Source: JAKVAV01 sp047632755
Lineage (GTDB): Bacteria > Bacteroidota > Bacteroidia > Flavobacteriales_D > Cryomorphaceae
Direction: 5' to 3'
NCBI GenBank assembly: GCA_047632755.1
Contig: JBLIDT010000008.1
Span: forward strand, 68,613-132,612
Length of the DNA stretch: 64,000 bases
The notes beneath the pieces are model-generated. The model made no database searches. It was not told the DNA's origin and saw only the letters and a list, made by a program, of their open reading frames with translations. Below, one piece after another: positions 1-9,722 of the stretch (its first letter is position 1; the number at the start of each line of letters is the position of its first letter). The position numbers were made by a program, and so were the translations under genes.

Positions 1-201
1 TTTTTGCACACATTTACTCAGCGCTATCCCAAGGTGGAAGTCCACCGATTGAACGAGGCATTTACCTCAAAGATGGCTTTGGAATCTATGATAGCAGCAG
101 GAAGCAAAAAAAAAGACCGCCGAAAGAAGGAAAACATCGATAAGATTGCTGCAACCATTATCTTGCAAGACTTTTTAGAAAATAGAAGAAATCAACGTTG
201 A
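1..201 (+). CDS. ruvX: RuvX/YqgF Holliday-junction resolvase-like protein, C-terminal part (partial)
   Basis: Only the last 66 codons are present; the gene begins before the window. The tail resembles the end of YqgF/RuvX proteins: a stretch with FTSKMA, then a basic segment GSKKKDRRKKENIDKIAAT and a final hydrophobic helix ending in DFLEN. The family has an RNase-H fold and takes part in pre-16S rRNA maturation and possibly Holliday-junction processing. The catalytic acidic residues lie in the missing part. The stop codon is 2 nt before the clpP ATG, so the two genes are probably co-transcribed. The assignment rests on a short tail and is moderately secure. Confidence 0.7.
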   Translation, partial: FLHTFTQRYPKVEVHRLNEAFTSKMALESMIAAGSKKKDRRKKENIDKIAATIILQDFLENRRNQR

Positions 202-203
202 AC

Positions 204-779
204 ATGAGCGAAAAGGAAAAAGAAGATAAAAAGAAGGATCCAAGTCTTTCAAAATTGATTGAAGATCAATACGTCAAAGAGCGTAAAGTATTTCTTTGGG
301 GTAGTGTAGACGATGATTCTGCAAAACACGTCATTGACCGATTGCTGTATCTAGATGCCAAAGATCCTGGTAAGGAAATTACCTTGATCATCAATAGCCC
401 AGGAGGCTATGTTACTTCGGGTTTTGCCGTTTACGATACCATGAAAACGATCAAGAGCCCAGTAAGTACTGTCTGTATGGGCTTGGCAGCTTCCATGGGT
501 AGTATCTTACTTTCTGCTGGTGAAAAAGGCAAAAGATTCATCTATCCGCTCGCAAAGGTGATGATTCACCAACCGAGTGGTGGAGCTAGAGGGCAATCTA
601 CTGACATCGAAATTCAAGCAAATGAAATTCTTAAAACCAAGCAAATTGGTGCAGAGATTCTAGCTGAGAATTGCGGTCAAACTGTGGAGAAAATCTTGAA
701 GGATTTCAACCGTGACTACTGGATGGATGCCGATGAGAGTCTGAAATATGGGATTGTAGATAAGGTGATGAAGTATTGA
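204..779 (+). CDS. clpP: ATP-dependent Clp protease proteolytic subunit
   Basis: Serine peptidase subunit that forms the two-ring proteolytic chamber of Clp proteases. It has 191 residues from ATG 204; an in-frame TTG at 198 overlaps the ruvX stop and is less likely. The catalytic triad is intact: Ser97 in AASMGS, His122 in MIHQPSGG, Asp171 in NRDYWMDA. The N-terminus is short, charged (EKEKEDKKKD) and has no propeptide. It sits directly behind ruvX and is followed by a terminator. No clpX or trigger factor gene lies beside it, so this may be the second ClpP paralogue that many Bacteroidota carry; that is inference. Confidence 0.93.
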   Translation: MSEKEKEDKKKDPSLSKLIEDQYVKERKVFLWGSVDDDSAKHVIDRLLYLDAKDPGKEITLIINSPGGYVTSGFAVYDTMKTIKSPVSTVCMGLAASMGSILLSAGEKGKRFIYPLAKVMIHQPSGGARGQSTDIEIQANEILKTKQIGAEILAENCGQTVEKILKDFNRDYWMDADESLKYGIVDKVMKY

Positions 780-876
780 TGTTAGTCCTTAGCTACTCTT
801 AGAAAGTTGTTGGTGTTTTGATTATTGTTTGGGAATCTCAAACAGGCTAGGATCAAAACGAATTATTTCAAAATTC

Positions 877-910
877 AAAACCCCATTCTTGATTGAGTGG
901 GTTTTTTTTT
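877..910. terminator. Intrinsic terminator between clpP and tamL
   Basis: A-rich and T-rich tracts flank a hairpin: left arm AAAACCC(C)ATTC, loop TTGATT, right arm GAGTGGGTTTT followed by more T. The stem has 11 pairs, one bulge and a T run, so it can end clpP transcription. The A run on the left lets it also serve the convergent tamL gene. Confidence 0.8.
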
Positions 911-970
911 CGACGGAGCCTATTATCTACAACCTGCGATTAGTCAGTAGATACTAACGTCTGTTCAAAA

Positions 971-3244
971 TTAAAACGGATATCCAATCGCAAAATTCAA
1001 AATCATATTGTCGCCTACCCAGCCATTGTCTAGCGTAATTTGGTCAAAGAGCCATTGATTCCCAATTTCAAAGGAAGGATCGCGCAAAGGCAGAGCCAAG
1101 TCAAAACGAACGATGATGTAATCAGCATCAATTCTCAATCCTGCGCCACCCGATACAGCCAGTTGGTTTAGGAATTGATTCCAGATAAACTCCCCACCTA
1201 TGCGATTGGAGGATTCATTGATTAGCCAAACGTTACCTGCATCAATGAATAATGCCCCTTTGAGGTAGCCACCCAAGTCAAATCGGGATTCGGCATTCCA
1301 TTCGAGCATGATGTCTCCCGTTTGATCAAAGAAACTATCGTCTGTTCCCTCGGTGTTCTTGTATATGCCAGGACCTACCGCTCGGGGTTGGAAGCCTCTC
1401 AATGAAGACGCCCCTCCAACGAAAAATTGCTTGGCAAAGGGCAAACTCCTAGAATTCAGATAGGGAATTCCAACGCCTACATTTTGGCGAAGTACCAGCT
1501 TCGTATACTCAGCTACATCCAAATAGACGCGAGCGTCGATCTGTGTTCTGGTATACTGGGCAAACGGAACCCCGACGACCTCAAACTGTCCATCCTCATT
1601 CACTTCTGAATTGGACCAGTTGTAGACACTGTACAGGAGATTTCCAGAAAAATCCAGACTCCCTCCGATAAAATAATTGGCGAAATTGCCTTTTCTTTCT
1701 GGGCTGAAAGTCATGCTGTAGCTGGGGCCGAAGATGAGCTGGTCGTTAAAACTCTCTCTGTCTAGGACACCTTGATCAAATAAGTCTTCCAAGCGTTCAG
1801 AAGATTGCAGTAGTCTCACATAATCCAAACGGAGCAATTTAAAATCGTGAAAAGTGGTCTTATTGCTCAGCCATTCATATCCGTAGCTGGCTCCCACGTT
1901 GCCTTGCGCGTAATAATCGGGCTGGTTAAATAGACGGTAGTTTAAGCTGTATTTCGTTTTGGGCACATTTCCGCTGAGTTTTTTTGGTTTAAAAGGGCCT
2001 GAAACTCGTGGTATGAGCAGATCAGCAGAGAGGTCGATTTCGTAGGAGGTCAATCCTTTTCTCGATCCTGTCAGCTGCTGTTCATAACGCCCTGTGGCAC
2101 TTAACCTCAGTTGTTCTGCACCTTTGAAAAGATTCCGATTAGTGTAGCGCAGTTGCAAGCCTGGCCCAGTAAAATTCGTAGATGTTGTGGTCAGAACCAC
2201 CTGTGCTCTGAGGGAGTGTTTTGGCCTTGGAGAAGCCAGAATATTAGCTCTGAGTAAATTTTTTCCATCTGTGGTATCCGCAGTAAAACGGAGGCTTACA
2301 AAGTCAAAGATCTCGAGCTTGTTCAAGTGTTCAAGGGTCAGAGCCTCGTGTTTCTTGTTGTAAATTTCGCCTGGCTTCATGATGATGAAGGGGCTGAGTT
2401 TTTCGGGTTTTATAAAGAGCTTTTCTTTGTCTACAATCGCTCTAAGGCTATCGCCAATAATCTCGGTGTTCTTTGAATCAGCAGCGAGATTAATGGTGAT
2501 TGAATCAATGCTGAATTTCTCAATCGCCGCTTTGGGCGTATTATCTTTTAAGTCAAGACTTAGCCTTACACGCCGATTCGAATAGCTACTATCTGCGCGA
2601 TAATAAAGCAGCGAGGACGAAAAATAGAAGTACCCTTCATTTTTGAGTCTCTTGGAAATCTCCTCTCGCTGAGAAACAACACTACTTTTTCGAAACAAGT
2701 CTCCTGCCTGAATGATTGGTTTCTCTTGGTAGACTCTTCTGAGCTCTCCCGACCAAGAATAAGGTTGAGAAGATATTTGGAGTGTATCGAAATAATAGGG
2801 TTGATTTGGCTCAATGCGGTAAACTATCGAGGCTTTGTTCTTAAATGTATCTATGCGTTCTTCGACATTGACATTGAAAAATCCAGCCGCCTTAATACGT
2901 GATTCTATGACTTCTCTATTCTCTTCTATTTTGACCTCATGGAGCAGAGAGGGTTTATTTCCAAGTCGGTATTTGATGAAGTACTTAAGCCCTTTGTCTC
3001 CCGGAACAGAATCAATCTGATAGTAAATCCAAGTCCCTGGTCTACTGAGGAAGAATCTACGAGTAGCGTTGGGTTCTATTGCCGTCAGGATAGAACTTCT
3101 GATATCTTTCGGGATTTCACTTTCTCGGTCAACGTATTCTACTTCAAAACCCTCGAAGTATTTTTCAGCCGGTTTTAAGTATTTATTCGCTGAGCAAGAA
3201 GCCAAGAGAACCAAAAAAGCGATATTTCTAAAAAGCCTTGCCAC
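971..3244 (-). CDS. tamL: TamA-like Omp85 outer membrane lipoprotein (TamL)
   Basis: Outer-membrane barrel half of the translocation and assembly module. The start is GTG 3244, which overlaps the tamB stop by one base (TAGTG). The N-terminus is a lipoprotein signal with LASC, giving lipidated Cys17; this lipid anchor separates Bacteroidota TamL from proteobacterial TamA. Residues of about 30-340 would hold POTRA domains, and the C-terminal half is an Omp85 barrel with the family LRGF motif at about 615-618. The chain ends in an aromatic residue (YPF), as barrel proteins do. Length 757 is normal. Overlap with tamB implies translational coupling and a shared job in outer-membrane protein insertion or lipid transport. 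Confidence 0.9.
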   Translation of the reverse strand: MARLFRNIAFLVLLASCSANKYLKPAEKYFEGFEVEYVDRESEIPKDIRSSILTAIEPNATRRFFLSRPGTWIYYQIDSVPGDKGLKYFIKYRLGNKPSLLHEVKIEENREVIESRIKAAGFFNVNVEERIDTFKNKASIVYRIEPNQPYYFDTLQISSQPYSWSGELRRVYQEKPIIQAGDLFRKSSVVSQREEISKRLKNEGYFYFSSSLLYYRADSSYSNRRVRLSLDLKDNTPKAAIEKFSIDSITINLAADSKNTEIIGDSLRAIVDKEKLFIKPEKLSPFIIMKPGEIYNKKHEALTLEHLNKLEIFDFVSLRFTADTTDGKNLLRANILASPRPKHSLRAQVVLTTTSTNFTGPGLQLRYTNRNLFKGAEQLRLSATGRYEQQLTGSRKGLTSYEIDLSADLLIPRVSGPFKPKKLSGNVPKTKYSLNYRLFNQPDYYAQGNVGASYGYEWLSNKTTFHDFKLLRLDYVRLLQSSERLEDLFDQGVLDRESFNDQLIFGPSYSMTFSPERKGNFANYFIGGSLDFSGNLLYSVYNWSNSEVNEDGQFEVVGVPFAQYTRTQIDARVYLDVAEYTKLVLRQNVGVGIPYLNSRSLPFAKQFFVGGASSLRGFQPRAVGPGIYKNTEGTDDSFFDQTGDIMLEWNAESRFDLGGYLKGALFIDAGNVWLINESSNRIGGEFIWNQFLNQLAVSGGAGLRIDADYIIVRFDLALPLRDPSFEIGNQWLFDQITLDNGWVGDNMILNFAIGYPF

Positions 3245-6200
3245 TATTTCTTCGTATTGTCTTCCTCTTCTATTTCCGTAGATTCCTTCTCGGGTTCATT
3301 AAAAATGTACCTGAATCGGTCAAAATCTTTTTGAAAGACAAACCCTCCACCAGAGCGGGTAATTCGTCCGATTACGATGTCTTCTAAATCTGTTTTACTA
3401 AAGACAAGTAGGCGGTATCTGCCATCCGGTGTGAGCTTGTATTCGAGCTCGATATTCGTCATGAACTGTTGTTGCGAAGATTGAGCAGACCCAGAGTTCC
3501 CCTCCTCTATAGCCATAGTACTTCCCACTTTCACTATAATTCGATCGTCGGCAAATGACTTGGCCAAGTTGACGCTCAAGTCAGTACTTCCTTGTCCAGC
3601 GCTGCCACCATATGAGTACATATCAAAGTTTATATCGACACCTTTCACGTATTTATCGGAGAGGTTATTGAGTTGGTTGGTAAGAATTTGGCTGGCGCTA
3701 TTTCGGGCTTGGTTTGCCAAGACATTCGAATCAGAACCTCCATCTTGGGGTAAGAATGACCCGAGGATAAGGAGTGCAAAAACTTGCTTGTTTAGTTGAC
3801 TTTCGTTTTCTCTTAAATCATTGAGTCTAGCCTCCACAGAGCCGCTTAGGGATCCTTCAGCTTCCTGGGCCAATTGGATGTCGAAAGTAATTTGCGGCTC
3901 CAGCAATTTTCCATCCACATTGAGCAAAACGATGAACGGGAGTTGTTGCTGAAAAGCATCGTCGTAAGAAGCGGAGCCATCGGTAAGCATCAGGTTCGAA
4001 ATTCCTGCGCGCGTTTTGTATGACGCAGAGATGTCGATATTGGCATTGGTAGGCTCACCATTCCATACCAATTTACTTCCTTGGATGAAGTTAAATTTCT
4101 TCTTTTGTATGTCGTAGAAGGTCATTTGATAAAAACCATTATCTACCTCGTAGACCCCGTTGAAGCGGAGAGCACCCGTTCTATCGTAATCAATATCCAG
4201 TTTTCCACTTCCTTGAATCTGCAAGTAGTCGCCAGCCGATGAATCCACAATTACTTGAAAAATGGCTGATTTATCGATGATTAATTCCCCCTTAATTTGA
4301 GGATTACTTGCGAATATGTTCCCTTCTAATTCTTTCTCTTGTTTATTTCTTGTGACAATATCGTCCTCGGGATTCTCTCCGAAATTTGTCCAAACAAGAA
4401 GCGATTTATCGAAGGCCTCTATATCGGCTTTGGTCGTTACGATGTATGTAAAATCTGTAGGCTCGTTGATTTTGACCTTTGCATCTACCTCAGGAGAAGT
4501 TGGCGGACCAGTTATCTCCAAATTGAGATCTGCTACCAGTTTTCCGTAGAAAGGACTATTTGCTGATTCCAAAATATCTACCAACGTAAAATTCTCACTT
4601 CTGATTTTTAGATCCAGTTCGGGTTGGGCGAATTTCTTGTGCTTTATCGTTCCATCGATGGATAAATTGCTGCCATTTTCGTCTGTCAAAGTGAATTTTT
4701 CAAAAGCCAACCCCTCAGGTATAATTTTCACCTTTTCATCATTTACCATGTATCCTGATCGAGCGCCATCAGGACGAATTGATGCATTCTTAAATTGAAG
4801 AGCTCCACTTAATTTCGGAAAAGTGGTTGTTCCATCGATTGCGATTCCACCCGATACCGATCCTGAAGCCTCAGCAATATTATTGGACACAAGTTCTTCT
4901 AAAAGGTGAAGATCAAATTGCTTGATCTTGACGTCGAGATCGAAAGTAGATAAAGAGTCGTTTTGCGGAAGAATATTTCCATCCACAACAATGTCGATGA
5001 ATTCTCCCTTCGCGCTAATATAAGTCTCAAAGTCCCCATTTTCGTTGGAGGCTTCCCATTCTAAAGTGCCAAAATCGGCTCCTGATATTTTGAAGTTCGT
5101 GATGTTTCCGTCTCCTTCAAAGCTATTGTTCCTATTGAATAAAACACGTCCATTGATTATTCCTTGAAATAGCTTTTCCTCTGTGTTGATAATACCTGTG
5201 AGTGCGCGTAAGGGGAAGTTTTCTACGGTAATAATCAGAGGTGAATCACTTTCTTCTTTTTCAAGCTGAAAGACTTTTTGATCGCTGTAAATTCTGAAAT
5301 CTTGAAAACTGATTCCATTTTTATCAGATTTCATAAAGCAATCCTTTTCGTAAAACCACTGATTGCCATCCAAGATCAATGTATCATTAAGCTCAAAGGT
5401 GAACCCATTACTTAGTTTGAGCGAGTCTGGCTTTAAGTTTGCTCCAATTTGATAATAGTTTTTAGATGTGTCAGGATTGATTGTGAGCAATGTTTGAGTG
5501 CCATCCTCATTTTGATTCATTGTCAGACTTAGATCTTTTAAGGCCAATGTATCATAGGCCAAAGTGTTTATGGATAGTTTTCTTTTAGTACTCCCCCCTC
5601 CGTCAGTGGTGGTAATTAGCAAGCTATCGAGGTTAAAATTGCCGTATTTTATTCCTGGGAACATGGCGGTGGCGACCAGTTCATTGTCGCTTGCAGAAAA
5701 ATTCATTTCAGCAGATGAAGGTTTGAATTCCTTCAGGTCTAGAAGAAAGAGAAGACCGATATCTTCGAGGTCTGAGGTTTGGAAAGTAGCTTTCCAATAG
5801 GCCTCTTTGTCTAAAATAGATTCGTTTTCACCAAGAGCTAGAAAATCTCTAATGACACTGCTTAGCGAATCTAATCTTCTGTTCGAAACGGAGTGCAGTT
5901 GTATAAACCCTCCTTCGATCATGGCTGTGGTAGAGTCGAGACCTGTATAAAATGATGCTTTTAGAGGGTCTAGAGGAAATCTTTCGCCCTCTTTCACGAA
6001 CAGGATTTCTTCAATCTCTGTAGATGCTTGAGCAGAAATACTGTCGGTTTTGAATTTTGCGTTAAGGTTGAAACTTCCTCTAATATCCTTTGTCGCATAG
6101 TTTAAACCTTGCAAATCTATACCCTTCACTCGACCAGAAACGACAGCATCTATACCAGAAGTGAAATCAACCATTCCTCCTATTCTAGCATACATGAAAG

Positions 6201-8187
6201 TATCTTGAACTGAGAAGGCATAGATAACTTCTTTGCCAATAATATCAGCGTTTAGATTAAGATTCGCAAACTGATTATGGGCAAAATGAAGGGTGTCAAT
6301 TCTTAGTTCCGTGCAGAGATGTAAGCTTGAATCTGTTAGATTTTGAGTCTCTAATTTTAAGGAGAAATCGGAGTTCAATTTCTCTGATAGTTTTAGATAA
6401 TCTCCGACTCTTACCTCATTAGATTCAAGTAGAACCGATAGCCCTTGTTTTTTTGTCGACCACCCGTCGCCTTGAAGATTTATGGCAATATTCCCGAAGG
6501 GAGATTTTATGATGCCTTCAGCATCGGCGTTTTTTGAGTTGTAATTGCCTTTCAGCTCAAGAGTGAGAAACGATGGAATCATCGCTGTATCCACATCTAT
6601 GTAGCTTATGTAAGGTATTAAATCACTCTTTTTAAGACTCAATTCTAAATTCCTTAGCGTCAAGTCTTTTTGCCAAAGGCTATCACTCAGAGCGGTTGCG
6701 CTGCCCTCGATAAAGAAAAAACTACTGCCCGTTTTCACCTTTAGACTAGTGAAGTCTATTGTGCTTCTATCCCCTTCGATGTCAAGGTTTATGAAGATGT
6801 CTTCAGCAGGAATGGGAAGGCTATCCAATTCTAAAATGGTATATATTTTTTTCACGTCGCTTGAAGCGATGCGTGTGTCATCTAAACTGACGGCTAGAAA
6901 ATCAATGTTCAAAGAGTCTAGAAATCCTGCTACGTCATCATACTCAATCACAGCTTCGAGTTTGATGGTTGATTGCCCGTAGCGGAGCTGCATATTATTT
7001 GCCTTTGCCGCTGAGTTCTGAAAAGCAAAATCACCATGAAATTCTTGCAATTCATCGAATTCGTTGTACTGGCCCGAGAGACTTTTTAAATCCAAAGTGA
7101 AGCCCGAAGAATTGGCGGAGATGTCTTCAGCTGAAATGGACAAACGCTTTAGGCTATGCAGCGTGTCGTTTTGATCGAAAGCCCTTAAACTTATGTTTTC
7201 GAGTTCAAATTCTTCAACCTTGAGATCTATATCAACAAAGAAACTGGTAGATTGGTCAGTACTCGAATAAGTAATGGAATCAGTGCTGGCGACTTGAGCA
7301 GGCAGCGGAATATTGAATTGTGAATCAACCAGCAGAAGTTCTTCTACATAGAATTTATTTTTGTTGAGATCGATTTCGTCGGTTTCCACGAAAACCTGAC
7401 CCAGTTGAAATTCATAGGCAGGCTCGGTTCCCAATTTCATTGAGATATGAGCGTTCAGAATCTCGAGTTCCTCCAAACCTATTTCAGGCAGAAGACTGGA
7501 TGTATTTGAATCCGATTCCTTGGCCCTAGCAGGTATGGCTGCATAAATACTACTGTTCTGTAGCGATATGCTTTCAGCTTTGAAGGCCTGATTCTCCAAA
7601 TCAAGCACATCCATATCTAGTTCGAATGATTCGATTTTTAAGTCAATTGAGTCTCCTGTTGTTCGGTCGGCGTATATGAAATCGAGTGATTCTATATTCA
7701 GATCGCCGATCGAGAGCTCCCAACCTGAAGACGCAGAATCCGCAGGAACGGTCTCTGTGGCAGCGGAATCATTGAAGCCTTCTGTGATGAAGTCAAAGTT
7801 GAATTCCCCGTTTTTATTCACAAATATTTTTCCTTCTATTCCGCTCAGATTAATTTCGTCAATTCGGATAGTCTTTGCGAAAAGCATGCGCCAACTTGGG
7901 TAAATTTCAAGGCCGTCTATGGTGGCAAGTTTCAAGCCATCAGGGGATAGTAAGTCAATATCTTCGAGGCCTATAAAAAATGGGAGTCTTAGATCTACTT
8001 TACCAATACTCAGTTGACCTCCGGTTTTTTCATTGAAGTAAGAAGTTCCTTTGTTCACTGCGTATTCGTGAATTGAAGGAACTTTCCAGATGGCAAAGAC
8101 TGCCACGAATAAAATGATGAATGCGATAAGGATCCATTTAAATACCTTGGCGGCAATTCGCATGGATTTCTTAAAGAATTCTTTCAT
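3244..8187 (-). CDS. tamB: TamB-like translocation and assembly module protein
   Basis: Very large (1647 residues) periplasm-spanning AsmA-like protein. One N-terminal membrane helix (about 18-38, rich in I/L/F) is followed by long beta-rich repeats with a regular hydrophobic alternation. The last 400 or so residues match the DUF490/TamB C-terminal domain, with VDGKLLEPQITFDIQL and a final region that would dock on the TamL barrel. It is the first gene of the tamB-tamL pair and starts at ATG 8187, diverging from the gene at 8216. Proteins of this family form hydrophobic grooves thought to carry phospholipid or assist outer-membrane protein assembly; which applies here cannot be told from sequence. 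Confidence 0.92.
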   Translation of the reverse strand: MKEFFKKSMRIAAKVFKWILIAFIILFVAVFAIWKVPSIHEYAVNKGTSYFNEKTGGQLSIGKVDLRLPFFIGLEDIDLLSPDGLKLATIDGLEIYPSWRMLFAKTIRIDEINLSGIEGKIFVNKNGEFNFDFITEGFNDSAATETVPADSASSGWELSIGDLNIESLDFIYADRTTGDSIDLKIESFELDMDVLDLENQAFKAESISLQNSSIYAAIPARAKESDSNTSSLLPEIGLEELEILNAHISMKLGTEPAYEFQLGQVFVETDEIDLNKNKFYVEELLLVDSQFNIPLPAQVASTDSITYSSTDQSTSFFVDIDLKVEEFELENISLRAFDQNDTLHSLKRLSISAEDISANSSGFTLDLKSLSGQYNEFDELQEFHGDFAFQNSAAKANNMQLRYGQSTIKLEAVIEYDDVAGFLDSLNIDFLAVSLDDTRIASSDVKKIYTILELDSLPIPAEDIFINLDIEGDRSTIDFTSLKVKTGSSFFFIEGSATALSDSLWQKDLTLRNLELSLKKSDLIPYISYIDVDTAMIPSFLTLELKGNYNSKNADAEGIIKSPFGNIAINLQGDGWSTKKQGLSVLLESNEVRVGDYLKLSEKLNSDFSLKLETQNLTDSSLHLCTELRIDTLHFAHNQFANLNLNADIIGKEVIYAFSVQDTFMYARIGGMVDFTSGIDAVVSGRVKGIDLQGLNYATKDIRGSFNLNAKFKTDSISAQASTEIEEILFVKEGERFPLDPLKASFYTGLDSTTAMIEGGFIQLHSVSNRRLDSLSSVIRDFLALGENESILDKEAYWKATFQTSDLEDIGLLFLLDLKEFKPSSAEMNFSASDNELVATAMFPGIKYGNFNLDSLLITTTDGGGSTKRKLSINTLAYDTLALKDLSLTMNQNEDGTQTLLTINPDTSKNYYQIGANLKPDSLKLSNGFTFELNDTLILDGNQWFYEKDCFMKSDKNGISFQDFRIYSDQKVFQLEKEESDSPLIITVENFPLRALTGIINTEEKLFQGIINGRVLFNRNNSFEGDGNITNFKISGADFGTLEWEASNENGDFETYISAKGEFIDIVVDGNILPQNDSLSTFDLDVKIKQFDLHLLEELVSNNIAEASGSVSGGIAIDGTTTFPKLSGALQFKNASIRPDGARSGYMVNDEKVKIIPEGLAFEKFTLTDENGSNLSIDGTIKHKKFAQPELDLKIRSENFTLVDILESANSPFYGKLVADLNLEITGPPTSPEVDAKVKINEPTDFTYIVTTKADIEAFDKSLLVWTNFGENPEDDIVTRNKQEKELEGNIFASNPQIKGELIIDKSAIFQVIVDSSAGDYLQIQGSGKLDIDYDRTGALRFNGVYEVDNGFYQMTFYDIQKKKFNFIQGSKLVWNGEPTNANIDISASYKTRAGISNLMLTDGSASYDDAFQQQLPFIVLLNVDGKLLEPQITFDIQLAQEAEGSLSGSVEARLNDLRENESQLNKQVFALLILGSFLPQDGGSDSNVLANQARNSASQILTNQLNNLSDKYVKGVDINFDMYSYGGSAGQGSTDLSVNLAKSFADDRIIVKVGSTMAIEEGNSGSAQSSQQQFMTNIELEYKLTPDGRYRLLVFSKTDLEDIVIGRITRSGGGFVFQKDFDRFRYIFNEPEKESTEIEEEDNTKK

Positions 8188-8215
8188 TTAATTTTGCTTG
8201 ATAATTGACTGCCAA

Positions 8216-9712
8216 ATGACTAGCCAAAAAGTGTTGAAAAGTACGAACTTTTCAGGGGTTACAAGGACTTTCAGCTTGGTGCTATTGGCTTTTTTTTGCG
8301 CCTTGTTTGTTCATTTTTTGAACCATCAATTTCTAGCCTCCGAAATTCCAACTTCACTTAGAGATAGCATTAGTGTAATTACCTCGGATGATGCTTCTTA
8401 CATCAGGCCAGCACTCAATTTTCTTGATTCGGGAGTTTGGAAAGGATCGAATCTTGGTGTTGGCGCCTATGTGCTCAGGTCGCCTGGATATGGGATGGTC
8501 TTTGGAGTTTTTGCCTACCTCTTTGGTGAGACGAACGGTCTGTTGGCAATGGTTTTGTTTCAGTTAATCCTATGGAGTTTGGCTGTTGGCGCCATTCCTT
8601 TTCTGGCTCGGAGTCTTGGTTTGAAAGAAAAGGTATCCTGGTGGCTGGCCGTTTTCATTTCGTTGATGCCCATGTTTTATGGATTTTTGAGCTACACACT
8701 CACGGAGGCAATAACACCTTCTTTGGTGATCTTTTTCTACACTTTTCTTTTTCTCGGTATCGAGAAAAGTCGAAAGCTTTTGTTGATCTCTGCTATTGTA
8801 CTTGGCTTTTTGATCCTCGTCAGACCTCCGTTGATCCTTCTGGTTCTCTCTTACCTTCCCTTCTTTCCAGTGCTCAGAAAAAGACTCGTACCAGTTCTAT
8901 TCATTGCGCTGGCACCAATTTTTTTATGGCAATTGCGCGTGCACCGATTTACCGGAAGGTTTGATCTTCATCCTATTTATCAATCCGATGCTTCAGATTT
9001 ATACAGACCGCTGCACAAAGCTGCTTGGAATTTTCATAAAATGACTGGACAAACGGGAGTTGAGTTTCACCATTCAATGAATTTGTTGTGGCAAGCCGCC
9101 GAAGGAAACATCGATGATACCGACGCTACCAATACTGCAATGAGCTCTTTGCATAGCTCTGTTCTGACTACGTTTGGAGAGGAAGATCTCGCAGCCGTTT
9201 ATTCTCAATACATCACAATCTTGAGACAGCAGGTTCCTTATCAGCTTGCCAATGTGCCAATCAATTCTTCATTGGTTGGTGAGGGTGAACTGATCTTGAG
9301 ATTTGAATCAATGCAGAAGGAATATGTATCGAATAATTTCGCTCACGCCTGGTTGGCAGCCCCAGCGAGCGTAATCAAAGACTTGGTGCTCCACAGCAAC
9401 TTATCGTTGTACATGTTTCAAAAGCCGCTGCGCGGAAATGCGTTGGTCGAAACGTTAAGATGGCTTTCGTTAGCGGTTCATTTGTTCATTTACCTGTTTG
9501 CGCTGGCTTTCCTTTTCAGGAAAAAGAATCAAGTTTCTATTTCCATTGCAATGCCCGCTATTTTATTTTTTTTCTATTTAATCTTTATTCAAAGAGGAAT
9601 TGAGGAGAGATACATGTTGCCTTATTTGGTTCCGTTACTTTTACTCTCAATTCACACCGTCACTTCATTTTTACCCGAAAGGATAAAAGAGGTATTTCTA
9701 CAAACTGACTAA
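8216..9712 (+). CDS. GT-C-like glycosyltransferase family membrane protein
   Basis: Polytopic inner-membrane protein, 498 residues from ATG 8216 (a TTG six codons upstream is also in frame). It has one N-terminal helix, a loop with the acidic pair in TSDDASYIRPALNFLDSGVW, then about nine further membrane helices. An acidic pair in the first extracytoplasmic loop followed by Y/A is the usual layout of GT39/ArnT-type GT-C enzymes, which use polyprenyl-phosphate sugars. No more specific substrate can be read. It diverges from tamB with only 28 nt between start codons and precedes the LOG gene by 10 nt, suggesting co-transcription with it. Confidence 0.6.
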   Translation: MTSQKVLKSTNFSGVTRTFSLVLLAFFCALFVHFLNHQFLASEIPTSLRDSISVITSDDASYIRPALNFLDSGVWKGSNLGVGAYVLRSPGYGMVFGVFAYLFGETNGLLAMVLFQLILWSLAVGAIPFLARSLGLKEKVSWWLAVFISLMPMFYGFLSYTLTEAITPSLVIFFYTFLFLGIEKSRKLLLISAIVLGFLILVRPPLILLVLSYLPFFPVLRKRLVPVLFIALAPIFLWQLRVHRFTGRFDLHPIYQSDASDLYRPLHKAAWNFHKMTGQTGVEFHHSMNLLWQAAEGNIDDTDATNTAMSSLHSSVLTTFGEEDLAAVYSQYITILRQQVPYQLANVPINSSLVGEGELILRFESMQKEYVSNNFAHAWLAAPASVIKDLVLHSNLSLYMFQKPLRGNALVETLRWLSLAVHLFIYLFALAFLFRKKNQVSISIAMPAILFFFYLIFIQRGIEERYMLPYLVPLLLLSIHTVTSFLPERIKEVFLQTD

Positions 9713-9722
9713 AGATTTTTTG

